Below, one piece after another: positions 27,440 through 37,999 of a stretch of 64,000 nt of DNA. The position numbers and the translations under genes were made by a program. This DNA is from Mytilus edulis. Lineage: Eukaryota > Mollusca > Bivalvia > Mytilida > Mytilidae. Every line of letters begins with the position of its first letter. The first letter of the stretch is position 1. The notes beneath the pieces were generated by a model. That model saw only the letters and a program-made list of their open reading frames with translations, had not been told where the DNA came from and did not search any database. The stretch covers positions 21,657,117-21,721,116 of the forward strand of contig NC_092352.1 of NCBI RefSeq assembly GCF_963676685.1. The letters are read 5' to 3'.

Positions 27440-28919
27440 TCCTTATTTGTTTACTTTTGGCGGGAACGAAGTGAATAGTGCGTTTTAAAATTTTTACTAG
27501 TTGGTCCTTGTAATTCCAACGGATATAATTTAACAATTTGTCGGTTTGTAATACCAGTATCTGTTTTGATGATAGCAGTGAGGATAAATCCATCTTTTCC
27601 ACGAATCAACTCCTTTACGACGGCTAACCTCCACATAAGTCTATTGGAATCGTTGTGAACTTGAACGATGTCTCCTACTTCAATAGTTTGAACGTTATTA
27701 CCAGTTGCACGGTGGAATTCTCGTTAAGAAGTCAAATATTCATTCCTCCAACGTGTAGGGAAATTTTCAATTAGTTGATGTTGTCTCTGAAGATTTTTGT
27801 TACAAGACGAATGGTTAGAATTGTGAAAGTTTTCAATATCATACATTTGATGTGGTAGCGAATCCAATCTCCTCCCGTTTAGTAAGTGTGATGGCATAAG
27901 TGGTTGTGGGTCGGTTATGTCTGTTGATATATACGTAATCGGACGATTATTCAGCATGCATTCAATTTCGGTCACTATGGTTCGAAGCATGTTAATAGTA
28001 ACAAATGATCGACCTAATACTTTTTTAATAGCATTTTTGGTTAGTCCTATATGTCTTTCCCACCATCCACCAAACCATGGGGCTCTATTTGGGATAAATT
28101 ATCATTCGGTTCCGTGCTCCACCACTTTTTGTTGTATTGTTTCGGCTGCAGCTTTAAATGTATTAGCGTTATCTGACATTATTATTCTTGGAAGTGAACG
28201 ACGTTCCACAAATCTCCTAAAAGCTAAAATGAATGACTCTTCTTTCATATCCGGTATAATTTCTAGATGTACTGCTCGTGTTGCTGCACATGTAAACAGG
28301 CAAATATAAGTTTTGCAGTCAATGTTATTTTGTCCTTTTGTACACAAAGCGCCTGTAAAGTCAAAACCTGTAACAAAAAAGGGTGTTCATCGTTAAGTCT
28401 ATCTTTTGGAAGCGGCGGTGGCTCAGGTGCACGGTAAGGTTTTCCTGTTACTTTATTGCACTGTGAGAATTTTCTAGGGTGGTATTTCACACATTGACGA
28501 ATTCTCGGGATCCAAAACTTACAAATTGAATATACGCAATTGTACTGTTTAGTCCAGAGTGTAGATTTTTTGTGATGCATGTCTCTAACTATCAACGACG
28601 TAAAATGGTGTTTCGTTGGTAACAAAATTGGATACTTCGTATTATAATAAAATGGTGCAATGTTTAGTCTTTCTCCGCAGCGCAATAATCCGTTGTCGTC
28701 GAAATAAAGTCTATGTTGTCTGACTATAGCAACTTTATGTTTCGATGATGGGTTCAAACTATCAATCTCGAGTTCAAATGTCGTTTGCTGAACATTACGA
28801 ATAAGTGTATTCTCGGCTTCTCCGATTTCTTTAATGCTGAGTATTCCAATCGTTCGGTCGTTTTTACGGGTCTTCAGATTACGAATAAATCTTAACACGT
28901 ATGCTGTTATTCTAACCAA
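27440..28919 (-). pseudogene. BEL/Pao integrase (zinc-binding, catalytic core, C-terminal DUF5641-like), broken
   Basis: Frame 28919-28263 ends with the zinc-binding domain (H-H--- VRDMHHKK, then C-KFW-PR and C--C). Frame 28347-28102 holds YICLFTCAATRAVHLEIIPD and IIMSDNANTF, the first Asp and second Asp segments of the integrase core. Frame 27990-27724 holds EIECMLNNRPITYIS (Glu region) and PSHLLNGRRL. Frame 27636-27451 holds WRLAVVKELIRGKDG, the DUF5641 tail. The core is interrupted by frameshifts near 28100 and 27720. Confidence 0.88.
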
Positions 28920-30957
28920 TTTACTAAACGAGCTATTTTTTCAATTTGAATACAACTTGGTCTTAGTACATGTATTTCAGCGTCCATAGATTCCTCTGTA
29001 ATTGTTGAAAATGTGTTACAGTTTTCCACATTTCTTGTCCAGTTTGGCCATTCTGCCTTGTTAGCGATCCATTTTGGTCCCTTTATCCAAAGTGCACTAT
29101 TCATCAGCTGTTTTGCCGTAATTCCGATTGTCAGATAATCAGCTGGGTTTTGGTCTGTTGGGTAATATCTCCAATCACTGTTTTTGACCAATTTTCTGTT
29201 GACGATATCCAACTCAACACTATTTGACTGTCACTACAAAAATATGTCTTCTGTGTGTCAATAAATCCTACTAAATAGTTCGCTAATCTGGCGTAAATCA
29301 GCGCACCCATTAATTCCAAACGTGGCAAAGTTATAGTTTTTACCGGAGCGACTCTGTTTTTTTGTAATGATTATACTAGATGTGTTCCCTTTGACTAAAT
29401 AGGCTAACGCGCCATATGCTTGTTGACTGGCGTCTGTAAATATATGAAGTGCAGTCTCCTCTTGCGCATCATATTTAGGTGTTATTTGGCGGGAAATTTC
29501 TGTTTGTGTTGCCTCTTCTATTTCCATCGCGATCAATTTCCACTCTTCTTTTAAAGTACACAGTAATAGTTTGTCCCAATTGAACTTCTCTTTCCATAAT
29601 CTTTGCATAAAGAGTTTTGATGTCACAGTAACTGGTGATATTAATCCAAGCGGATCAAAGATTCTTGACGACAGGCGCAACACTTCTCGTTTTGTTAATG
29701 GTATATCATCATTTTCTGTCAAAGTAAGTTGATTATACAAAATGTTATCAGATTTTGTGTTCCAGCGCATTCCAAGTATTTTAATTGTCTGGTCCTCGTC
29801 TCCTGCCTTTTCCTGTATTGCTCTGTTTCGTAAGTTTTTATTGTTAGAATTCCATGATCTCAAGTTAAAACCGGCATCGTGTAATAATGTGCGAGATTCT
29901 GCATAAAATTTGAGTAGAGTTGTCTCGTCAGGAAAGCTCGTTAGAATGTTATCTACATATATGTTCCTTTGCAGTTCTGAGGATGTGTTAGATGGGTTTT
30001 CTCTAAAGGTTGAACAGGTTGCACCAAACAGTACTACTTTAAACCTGTATGTTATTAATGGACTGTGCGGATTGTTGGGGTTCTGTAACCAAAAGAATCT
30101 TGTAACATCTCAGTCATTTTCCTCTAATTCTATGTGTAAAAATGCTTCCTCTATATCAGCTGTCACTGCATATTTCTCTCGTCTAAAGCGTGTCAAAAGT
30201 GTAGTAAGGTCGTTCATCATAGGCGGGTATTCTGCTAAACAATCGTTGAGACTAGCGCTATAAGAATTTGCTTACAGCTACAGTTATAAACTATTCGTAT
30301 AGGCATGGTTGTGGAATCCTTCTTAACAGCGTGGTGTGTTATATAATGAATTAGATTTTCAGTAAGAGTCTCATCGCTTACCTTTTCTAAGAAACCTCTC
30401 CGTTATTGGTCAGATATAATATCTCCATACATTCGGAACATTTCTTTGTCTTTTGATATATGACGTACTACATTTTCTGTTCTTCTTTTGACGATCTGTT
30501 TGTTTGTTGGTAACTCCGGGCAGTTTTCTTTCCATGGTAGTTTCGACACATATTTCCCATTTTGTTTTATAATGGACGATTCGGCAAAGGTTTCCATGCC
30601 ATCGATCAATTGCGTATCAACTTCCTTTTTGTCAATTCCTAAAGACTCCAGTTTCCAAAATTTCTCTAAATTGCAAGTTTCCTGTTTATGAGATATCAAA
30701 ACATTCATCATGAAGTTGACTGGTTATTGTTCTTGACTGGAACTGGTCCCGACAACAAATAATATCCGAGTTTAGAGCTTACAGCAGTCGGACCATTTCC
30801 ACGTATTACTTTATCTTGCACTATATTCCAATAAAAGTCTGCTCCAATTAGAAGAGTAAGCTCAAAAGACTCTGCGTCTGTAACGGGGTGGGCTAGCGAT
30901 CATCCATGTAGATAATGAAGACCCTGCGTGATTTTCCTACTCTGGCTCTGAAGCGGT
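28907..30957 (-). pseudogene. BEL/Pao protease C-terminus, reverse transcriptase (Pao type) and RNase H, broken
   Basis: From 30957 downward the minus strand reads LIGADFYWNIV (end of protease), a linker and then the RT. The RT holds KYAVTADIEEAFLHIEL (motif A), FGATCS-F and NIYVDNILTSF (YVDN, motif C of Pao RTs). Frame 29863-29258 holds LSSRIFDPLGLISPVTVTSK, the hallmark downstream of Pao RT, then LHIFTDASQQAYGALAYL, the RNase H start. RNase H continues through MPRLELMGAL, FCSDSQIVLSWI and NPADYLT to 28907. Frame changes and stops split the region into at least six pieces. Confidence 0.88.
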
Positions 30958-30964
30958 AATGATA

Positions 30965-31848
30965 TGGTGGGTATTATTAGTACTTTTATACTTGCCGACT
31001 TGTTTCTTTATTATTATGAGGCTGACTTCAGGCAGGAACTTCTTAGGAAGAAAGATAAGAAGTTAGCAATATCCTTTAACTCTACTTTCCGCTATATAGA
31101 TAATGATCTTTCACTAAATAATTCAAGATTTGGTGACTATGTGGAACGCATCTATCCAATCGAGCTAGAGATAAAGAATACCACAGATGCAGTTAAGTCG
31201 GACTCATATCTTGACTTACATCTAGAAATTGACAATGAGGGTCGTTTGAAAACAAAACTTTACGACAAAAGAGATGATTTCAGCCTTCCAATTGTGAACT
31301 TTCCATTTCTAAGTAGCAACATTCCAGCAGCACCTGTATACGGGGTATATATCTCCCAATTGATACGATATTACCGTGCTTGCATTTCCTATCATGACTT
31401 TCTTGATAGAAGGTTGCTTCTCACAAGGAAGCTATTAAACCAAGAGTTCCAAATGGTGAAGTTGAAATCATCCCTTCGTAAATTTTACGGACGCCATCAC
31501 GAGTTGGTTGACCGTTATGGAATAACCGTTTCACAAATGATATCGGATATGTTCCTTACGTTGTAACTACAATCCCTTCCCTTTCATAAATGTGACTATT
31601 TACCGGATTTGTTATCACATAAGCAACACGACGGGTGCCACATGTAGAGCAGGATCTGCTTACCCTTCCGGAGAATCTGAGATCACCCCTAGTTTTTTGG
31701 GGGGTTCGTGTTGTTTATTCTTTAGTTTTCTATGTCATATGTATTGTTTTTTGTTTGTCTTTTTCATTTTTAGTCATGGCGTTGTCAGTTTGCTTTAGAT
31801 TTATGAGTTTGACTGTCCCTTTGGTATCTTTCGTCCCTCTTTTATAGG
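30965..31848 (+). mobile_element. nested 3' end of a reverse-transcriptase element (RT C-terminal part plus 3' tail)
   Basis: A 200-residue frame (to a stop at 31566) starts inside an RT palm. It has FRYIDNDLSL, a YIDD-type motif C with D to N at one position, then YLDLHLEIDNEGRLKTKLYD, IPAAPVYGVYISQLIRYYRA and LRKFYGRHHELVDRYG. The set resembles RTs common in molluscs. I think it is Penelope-like or a related non-LTR class but cannot assign it firmly. The non-coding 3' tail (31567-31848) is the repeat found alone at several other sites in this window. It splits the BEL protease, so it inserted later and was 5'-truncated. Confidence 0.75.
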
Positions 31849-32623
31849 TATAATCTCTCCATTATTGGCTTTCAACTGTACCGTGGTTTTGTCTAAATTT
31901 TTAATACTGCTAGTTTTATTCCCGAAAGAAACTATATTCAGAGTTTCGGACCCCTCTTTCTGTACATTTAATTTAGTAGCTAAGACTGCAGTAATAAAAG
32001 ACCGTTGTGCACCCTCGTCGAAAAGTATGTTTGCCTCTGCTGTATTTTTCACCGACATTACCTGAGCTACTGCTGTTTTCAGCAAAACGGTTGAAGTTTC
32101 TTGACTTGCCGATGTGTACAACATTGACGTTTATGTGTTGTCCTTATCTTCTGATTGATGTGTTGTATTTTTCCTGCAAATTGATGTATGATGTTTGCGA
32201 TGGCAAATTCTACAGTCGTAGTTAGAGCCACGATCTGATACTTCGTGCGTACCAAAACAATTAAAACACAATTTCCTCTCTTTAATAATGGCTATTCTTT
32301 TTTCATGTTCGGCGACATCCGTGCAGTCATTGGAAAAGTTGTCCCCCTCACAGAATGTGCATGCTTTTCTTTGTGCGGAATTAACTGTTTCATGCCTTGA
32401 TACTTTGATGTTTTCCCTTGTGAGCGATTTTTGCCAAAATCCTTCTTAACACTTGCTACAATATTTGCGGTGTGATTAGCTGTCGACGGTTGATACATGT
32501 ATTCAGTATGTCCTGATTCCTGAATTGAAAGTTCTCTGCAAATAGCGTCTAGTAGTTTCTGTATATTCCAATCATCACTTCCGTTTTCCCGTGTAATATT
32601 TTTTTCTGAAATCTGGCGGCAAT
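31849..32623 (-). pseudogene. BEL/Pao zinc-knuckle and aspartic protease (DUF1758), N-terminal part, broken
   Basis: Frame 32623-32292 carries the SDDWNIQKLLDAICRELSIQ helix typical of the gag C-terminus, then a Cys/His-rich knuckle region. Frame 32124-31849 carries ILFDEGAQRSFITAVLATKL, the DUF1758 retropepsin-like start. The usual D-S/T-G is DEG here. The domain is cut at 31848 by insertion of the reverse-transcriptase element and resumes at about 30957. Confidence 0.78.
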
Positions 32624-33090
32624 TATCAAAGGTACCAGGATTATAATTTAGTACGTCAGACGCGCGTTTCGTCATACTAAGACTCATCAGTGACGCTCAT
32701 ATCAAAATATTTATATAGCCAAAAAAGTACAAAGTTGAAGAGCATTGAGGATCCAAAATTCCAAAACGTTGTGCCAAAATACGACTAAGGTAATCTATGC
32801 CTGGGATAAGAAAATCCTTAGTTTTTCGAAAAATTCAATCTATTTGTAAACGGGAAATTTATAAAAATGACCACATTATTGATATTCATGTCAACACCGA
32901 AGTGATGACTACTGGGCTGGTGATACCCTCGGGGACGAAACGTCCACCAGCAGTGGCATCGACCCAGTGGTGTAAATAGTTATCAAAGGTACCAGGATTA
33001 TAATTTAGTACGCCAGACGCGCGTTTCGTCATAATAAGACTCATCAATGACGCTCATATCAAAATATTTATATAGCCAAAGTACAAAGAA
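32624..33090 (+). repeat. 355-bp repeat nested in BEL gag (one full and one partial unit)
   Basis: ACCAGGATTATAATTTAGTA recurs at 32634 and 32991, a period of 357. Each unit carries the motif GACGCGCGTTTCGTC and a GACTCATCA-TGACGCTCATATC block. The stretch 32890-32970 contains GGGGACGAAACGTCC. It matches 24620-25185 in opposite orientation. The family is not recognised. Confidence 0.85.
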
Positions 33091-33870
33091 CCAAACATTT
33101 CTTGGCATTGTCCTAATGATTCTAGACCTCTGATGTATGCCTCGGACTCTTAAACTCTCTAAACGCTCATCAGGCACCGGCATATCCAAAAGTGATCTCA
33201 TGTATGCATTGATTATTTTGTGGGTTTGATCATAACGATTCTTTAAAAGTTCAATTTCCTTGTAGTAATTTGGGTTGGTCATGGTGAGGCCCGAAAATAT
33301 GTTTGCGGCATCTGATTGCAATAAGGATTTCAAATATGAAAATTTCTAAATGTCGGATAGTGTACTGTTATGATGAATTGTCGATTCAAATGAATCCCAG
33401 AAATATTGCCATTCTAATATATCTCCGCTAAAATTTGGTAGCGTTAACTTGGGTAGGCGATGATTTTGGCTTGAGGTTGAACTTGTTTGTGATAGCTCCC
33501 GACTGGAATGCGTAAATGGGTTTGAATGTGGTATAAACTTTTTGGCATTGTTATCTAGAATTGAAGAAGTTGCGGTGGCGACGGTTTTCAAGAACTATTT
33601 GTATTTTCTAATTTTACTTTCTAACTCTAAATAGTACTCATCTGTTTCTATAATTTCCTCAGTATAACTCCCTCCGAGTCCACTGTATTTAAAATATGTT
33701 CATCGATATTGGCTAAAGTGTTCTTTTTCTTTTCAACTGCTTCCAATAATGAATATATTTCCTCCGGGTCTAAAGACGTATCAACAATGGCGTCCTCAAG
33801 TTTGTTAAAAAACTTTCGTCACCGCTGCTCTGTTCTCCGCTCTCGACGATTTCACTTATGTCCATTCTCT
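33091..33870 (-). pseudogene. BEL/Pao gag region (DUF1759-like), broken
   Basis: Minus-strand frames in 33591-33346 and 33333-33091 hold LPKLTLPNFSGDILEWQYFW and SLLQSDAANIFSGL-(MTNPNY). This is the PxF-G--EWQ-FWDSF and L-G-A---I-GL pattern of DUF1759, the capsid-like domain of BEL/Pao elements. Upstream to 33870 an acidic N-terminal stretch is broken by frameshifts. After about 33090 the frame runs into the nested 355-bp repeat. Confidence 0.8.
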
Positions 33871-33879
33871 CTCTCCATT

Positions 33880-33892
33880 AGTCACGGCACCA
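33880..33892 (-). promoter_or_regulatory. probable tRNA primer-binding site
   Basis: On the element's strand the 5' LTR is followed after one base by TGGTGCCGTGACT. TGG complements the tRNA CCA tail, as expected for a primer-binding site. I did not identify the tRNA. Confidence 0.65.
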
Positions 33893-33893
33893 A

Positions 33894-34095
33894 TGTTGGG
33901 TTTTGAGGTGTTAGTTCTTCGCGTTGTGTTCGTTAAGGTGGTTTTTGTTCTCAATAAAATACAAGCAAGTGTATGGTTCAATATTCATTCAAACAAGCAA
34001 GAATCATAAGTACAGTATACGTGGTAACGCGATGTCACATCGTTCGTGGCGACGGCACACATACGAACGCATAACGATCCCGCAATGACTCGACA
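33894..34095 (-). repeat. BEL/Pao 5' LTR
   Basis: This 202-bp partner of 27047-27246 begins TGTTGGG and ends TCGACA in plus orientation. The LTR pair fixes the element's ends. Confidence 0.9.
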
Positions 34096-35029
34096 CTTGA
34101 ATTTTGATTATATATACTGTGGTGTTTGTCTGTATTGTCAAGAATAAGATAGACCAGACGCAAAAAGTCTAAAGTATTTGTGATTTAAACGTTTTTTTTT
34201 AAATTACTCTATGGTTAAAATTTAAAAGTTTTTGTCTTATTGTCTTTCAAAAATTATTTCATTAGTTTCTCTGACTATTGTGTTAAGATTTTTGAAGGAG
34301 TTAGATGTTTGCTTTACCATGGTTCACTTATACGTGTTTTACGGCAAAACCATTGAAAAGATCAGAATGAAATTCTATACTTGATTTAAAAAAATTGCTA
34401 TTTAGTCGTTTGTATTATTGATGTTTCCCTTTATCCCACCAGCTTTCATATATATCTTGGTCATTTGTGTATGTGGGTTTGTCGTTAACGTTCATTCACA
34501 TATATCATTCATCATTATAAAAAATCCTAATACAGATATAAGTAACACAATTTAATCGAAACGTGTATAAGTTGTACTTAAATAGTCATAGTGAGTAGAT
34601 TTTGTAATGTACTTGGAGTTAAAAAAAAGAAAGATAGGGGAAAGAAATCAAACAAACATTCAAACTCATAAGTGGAAAATAAACTGACACTGCCATGACT
34701 AAAAAACAAAAAGTTGAAAAAAGACAAACAACAGTATGCAAAACAAAGCATAGAAAACTTAAGACCTAGCACAAACCTCACCAAAACCTGGGGGTTTAAA
34801 ATTTTGCAGTAATATCAAAACCATGGACTTTTCAAGATTGCTCAACGGAAAAAACGACTACATAGGATTGTTAAACAGAGTATGTTCTACCAAAATTGGT
34901 AACGATGATACAAATTCCTTGTTTAAGGTAATAACACATCTTAATTTGTAAAGAACCACTTTGATTCCCACCACAAATTTCATCAAAATACTGGTCTTTC
35001 TTCATTTTTGTCGTATTAATATTTCAGCA
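34096..35029. other. no gene; flank of BEL element
   Basis: AT-rich sequence with only the RT-element tail relic at 34612-34790. Confidence 0.5.
34612..34790 (-). repeat. 3' tail of the RT element, partial, diverged
   Basis: AACATTCAAACTCATAAGTG, ACTGACACTGCCATGACTAA and CATAGAAAACTTAAGACCTA follow the order of the tail. It lies 0.5 kb beyond the BEL element. Confidence 0.65.
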
Positions 35030-36770
35030 AACAGCCTTTTTCCTAGAGGTTCTAAATACGCACCATACTGGGTGTTTTACTTTTGTACTCATTTGAAATA
35101 AAAATGAGCTTTGAATATCGGTAAACTATTGTCGCTTTAATTTATGAAACCAAAGAGCTTCACTAGGTTAATTTTTCTTTACAGACGAAGTTAAACGAAA
35201 GTGGAATCAACCTGGATGTATAACATAGAACTTAACGCCTGCACCAAGTACAAACAGCTAGATCTTCGTCAACGGCTGTTAGTCGTCGTTTCGTTGACAA
35301 AGCGTTGTGATAATCGTTGGACTGGCAACATTTTTTGTCAAAATAAAAAACAAATTTAAACAAACCTTAATGTTCAGTTAGGATTTATTGGCGTAACTTT
35401 CCCCTGAGTTCACATTACTTTATGTCTTAAGTCCAAGTGTGCGAAATGTATACTATTCTGTAAAATCGCAATCAATACGTGTGTAGAGTATTGTTTAATA
35501 GGCCTGTATTATTTTGATAAAAAAGTATTCTCTGCAACCTACAATCCAAACAAGGTTTCATAACGCTATGTATAACTACAATGTATGTATTTATTAGCAC
35601 TCCAGATGTTTTCCCCTCATGTTTTATTGATAAATGTTCTCAGACCATTTCATAAGCCAGGTTTAATCCAACATATTATACACAAGGAAATGTCTGTGCC
35701 AATACAGGACTTTGCCAGTTGTTTTCTATTTGTTTGCTACGTTTCAGCTTTTAATTTTACCATTGGATAAGGGACTTTACCTTGAAGCTATTTTTGTTAT
35801 TTTCCTTTTCAGTAACACTATTACTTCTTATAATACTAAAACCCATTCATATTCCAGTGTTGAAGAAAGTTTGAAAGAAAAAAAAACACAATACGGGAAT
35901 ACAATTGATGAAAACAAGAAATGATAAAACTACCAGCTGAAATACGATGACCCAATTTAAATACAGTACTCCATAAAAATCTGCTACGTAGATGAATTTC
36001 GGGATTACATAAATCGTGCGTTCTGGAAATTTTTCTAATACGAGTTTGTAGTATTGATATTTCAGCAAAGAGTCGTTTTTCCTATTGGTACTAAATACGC
36101 ACCTTACTGGGCGATTTTCATTAAGTCATTTGAAACAACAATGAGATTTGAACATAATGAACTACTGTCGCTTTAGTTAATGCAAACCAAGGAAATACAT
36201 TCGATCGACGATTTAGTTTTTACAATAACGAAGTTAATGATAGTCGTTCCGTTGAGATTTTTTTTCCATTTTTTCAGTTAATTTAATACCATACGGTATT
36301 ATAGACAACCACATAGCTTTCAACATTGAGAAAACCCCATAACATACAATGGCTATAAATGGCCCTGACATTGAAACATCGTTACACTGGCGATTTTTTT
36401 TTTAAACAAATTTTTTTTTTATATAAAGTCCAAAGCTTTAATGTTCCGTAAAGGTTTTACAGTTTACAAAATGTGTACTGTTCTGTCATATCGCAATCAT
36501 TTCGTGTGTAGAATATTGTATGATAAGCCTTATTTTTTTTAATAAAAAAGTATTCACCGCTACCTACGCTTTAAACAACAGGTTTCATAAAGCTAAGTAT
36601 ATATATCTAAAAGATATTTATTTATTAACACTCCAGATGTCCCCCCTCCAAAAAATAGTGTTTTTTTATGATAAATGTATTCAGTTACAACATATAAGTA
36701 TTTTACAATTTTATTCAAACAACAATAAATTTTCATGGACCTTGGTTTAAAACTGAAGAAGGTGTTGATT
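35030..36770. repeat. ~1.02-kb tandem duplication
   Basis: 35030-35200 matches 36062-36230 (TTCAGCAAA-AG, CTAAATACGCACC, ACTGTCGCTTTA), and 35450-35660 matches 36470-36690 (TAAAAAAGTATTC, AGGTTTCATAA, AACACTCCAGATGT). The offset is about 1,020-1,032 bp. It is diverged and non-coding. Confidence 0.8.
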
Positions 36771-36939
36771 ACAAAATGAAGATACCACTTGGGCCCTCCC
36801 AACATCATTGCACTATAAATATAAAAATGAATAGATGTAAGAATGGCAATGAGACAATGAGATTTAAATGAAATATATGTAAACAAATATAGGTAACCAC
36901 GCAGCTTTCAACAATTAGAAAAACAATAAACACAATCGT

Positions 36940-37110
36940 CGGCTGTAAATGGCACCGGTATTATGAAAAGCAAATATGACAAACCTAAAACAACGACATC
37001 TACTGAACTTTGGGCTCCATCCTTGGGACATGCACGTTAAGAATGTAGTTGGGGTTTCGATATGTTTAAATGTACCAACCCTCGAATTCGGCCAACACGC
37101 CAAAAAATTA
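36940..37110. repeat. dispersed mollusc-type repeat fragment
   Basis: GGGCTCCATCCTTGGGACAT and TACCAACCCTCGAATTCGG resemble a common bivalve dispersed repeat. The 62-residue minus frame is not supported as a gene. Confidence 0.45.
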
Positions 37111-37348
37111 TCTCAGTAAAGAAGCACAGACTACTGAGCTCGTGACATCCACTTTGACTAACAATCCCCAATTAGTGGTATCTGTAGTAGAAGTAACAAT
37201 ATTTAACGCGGAATTCTTACCAGTGTACAAAAACATCTCGTAATGAGGGGTAAATCATTGCTTGACTTATATACAAGTATATGTTTTAACTTGAACATTG
37301 GTTATTTTAGAACGCCTGTTAGAGTTCTGACATTTAGCTTATGTTATT

Positions 37349-37800
37349 AAAAGAGGGACGAAAGATACCAAAGGGACAGTCAAACTCATAAATCTAAAAC
37401 AAACTGACAACGCCATGGCTAAAAATGAAAAAGACAAACAGAAAAACAATAGTACACATGACACAACATAGAAAACAAAGAATAAACAACACGAACCCCA
37501 CCAAAAACTAGGGGTGATCTCAGGTGCTCCGGAAGGGTAAGCAGATCCTGCTCCACATGCGGCACCCGTCGTGTTGCTTATGTGATAACAAATCAGGTAA
37601 ATAGTCTAATTCGGTAGGTCACATTCAGGAAAGGGAAGGGGATTGTAGTTACGACGTAAGGAACATATCCGATATCATTTGTGATACGGTTATTGCATAA
37701 CGGTCAACCAACACGTGATGGCGTCCGTAAAATTTACGAAGGGATGATTTCAACTTCACCATTTGGAACTCTTGGTTTAATAGCTTCCTTGTGATTAAGT
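37349..37800 (-). mobile_element. 3' end of the RT element, truncated
   Basis: On the minus strand, 37800-37650 encodes the last ~35 residues (SLRKFYGRHH-like, GITVS region) and 37650-37349 is the 3' tail. The tail contains GGATCTGCTTACCCTTCCGG and CATGGCGTTGTCAGTTTG. It is closely similar to 31450-31848 on the plus strand. Confidence 0.85.
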
Positions 37801-37999
37801 TGCACCTTGAGCATCAAACATGACAGCAGTTAACAAAAAGTAATAATATAAAAGGGTGCTAATAATATGTTAAATAATTATCAAAATATATTTTTTTTTC
37901 TAATAATAGGGGAAAAACAAGGTTATTAGATGTTCTCATCAATATAAACAAAACTTTATAACTACCTTCAAAAACATCAAAGATAGAAGCGTTGAGTCT

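Larger units (their letters stand above)
27047..34095 (-). mobile_element. BEL/Pao LTR retrotransposon, full length but broken, with nested insertions
   Basis: On the minus strand, 5' LTR (34095-33894) and 3' LTR (27246-27047) flank gag, aspartic protease, reverse transcriptase, RNase H and integrase, the BEL/Pao order. The element is 7.05 kb including about 0.9 kb (30965-31848) and about 0.47 kb (32624-33090) of foreign repeat. The flanks give a possible target duplication, CTTG on both sides with the fifth base differing. The coding region is split by many frameshifts and stops, and LTR divergence is visible by eye, so it is an old, inactive copy. Autonomous mobility is not expected. Confidence 0.9.

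Noticed and set aside
27917..28309. 130-residue plus-strand frame
   Set aside because: Antisense to the BEL/Pao integrase core.
29910..30263. 117-residue plus-strand frame
   Set aside because: It is antisense to the BEL/Pao reverse transcriptase, whose motifs are read on the minus strand here.
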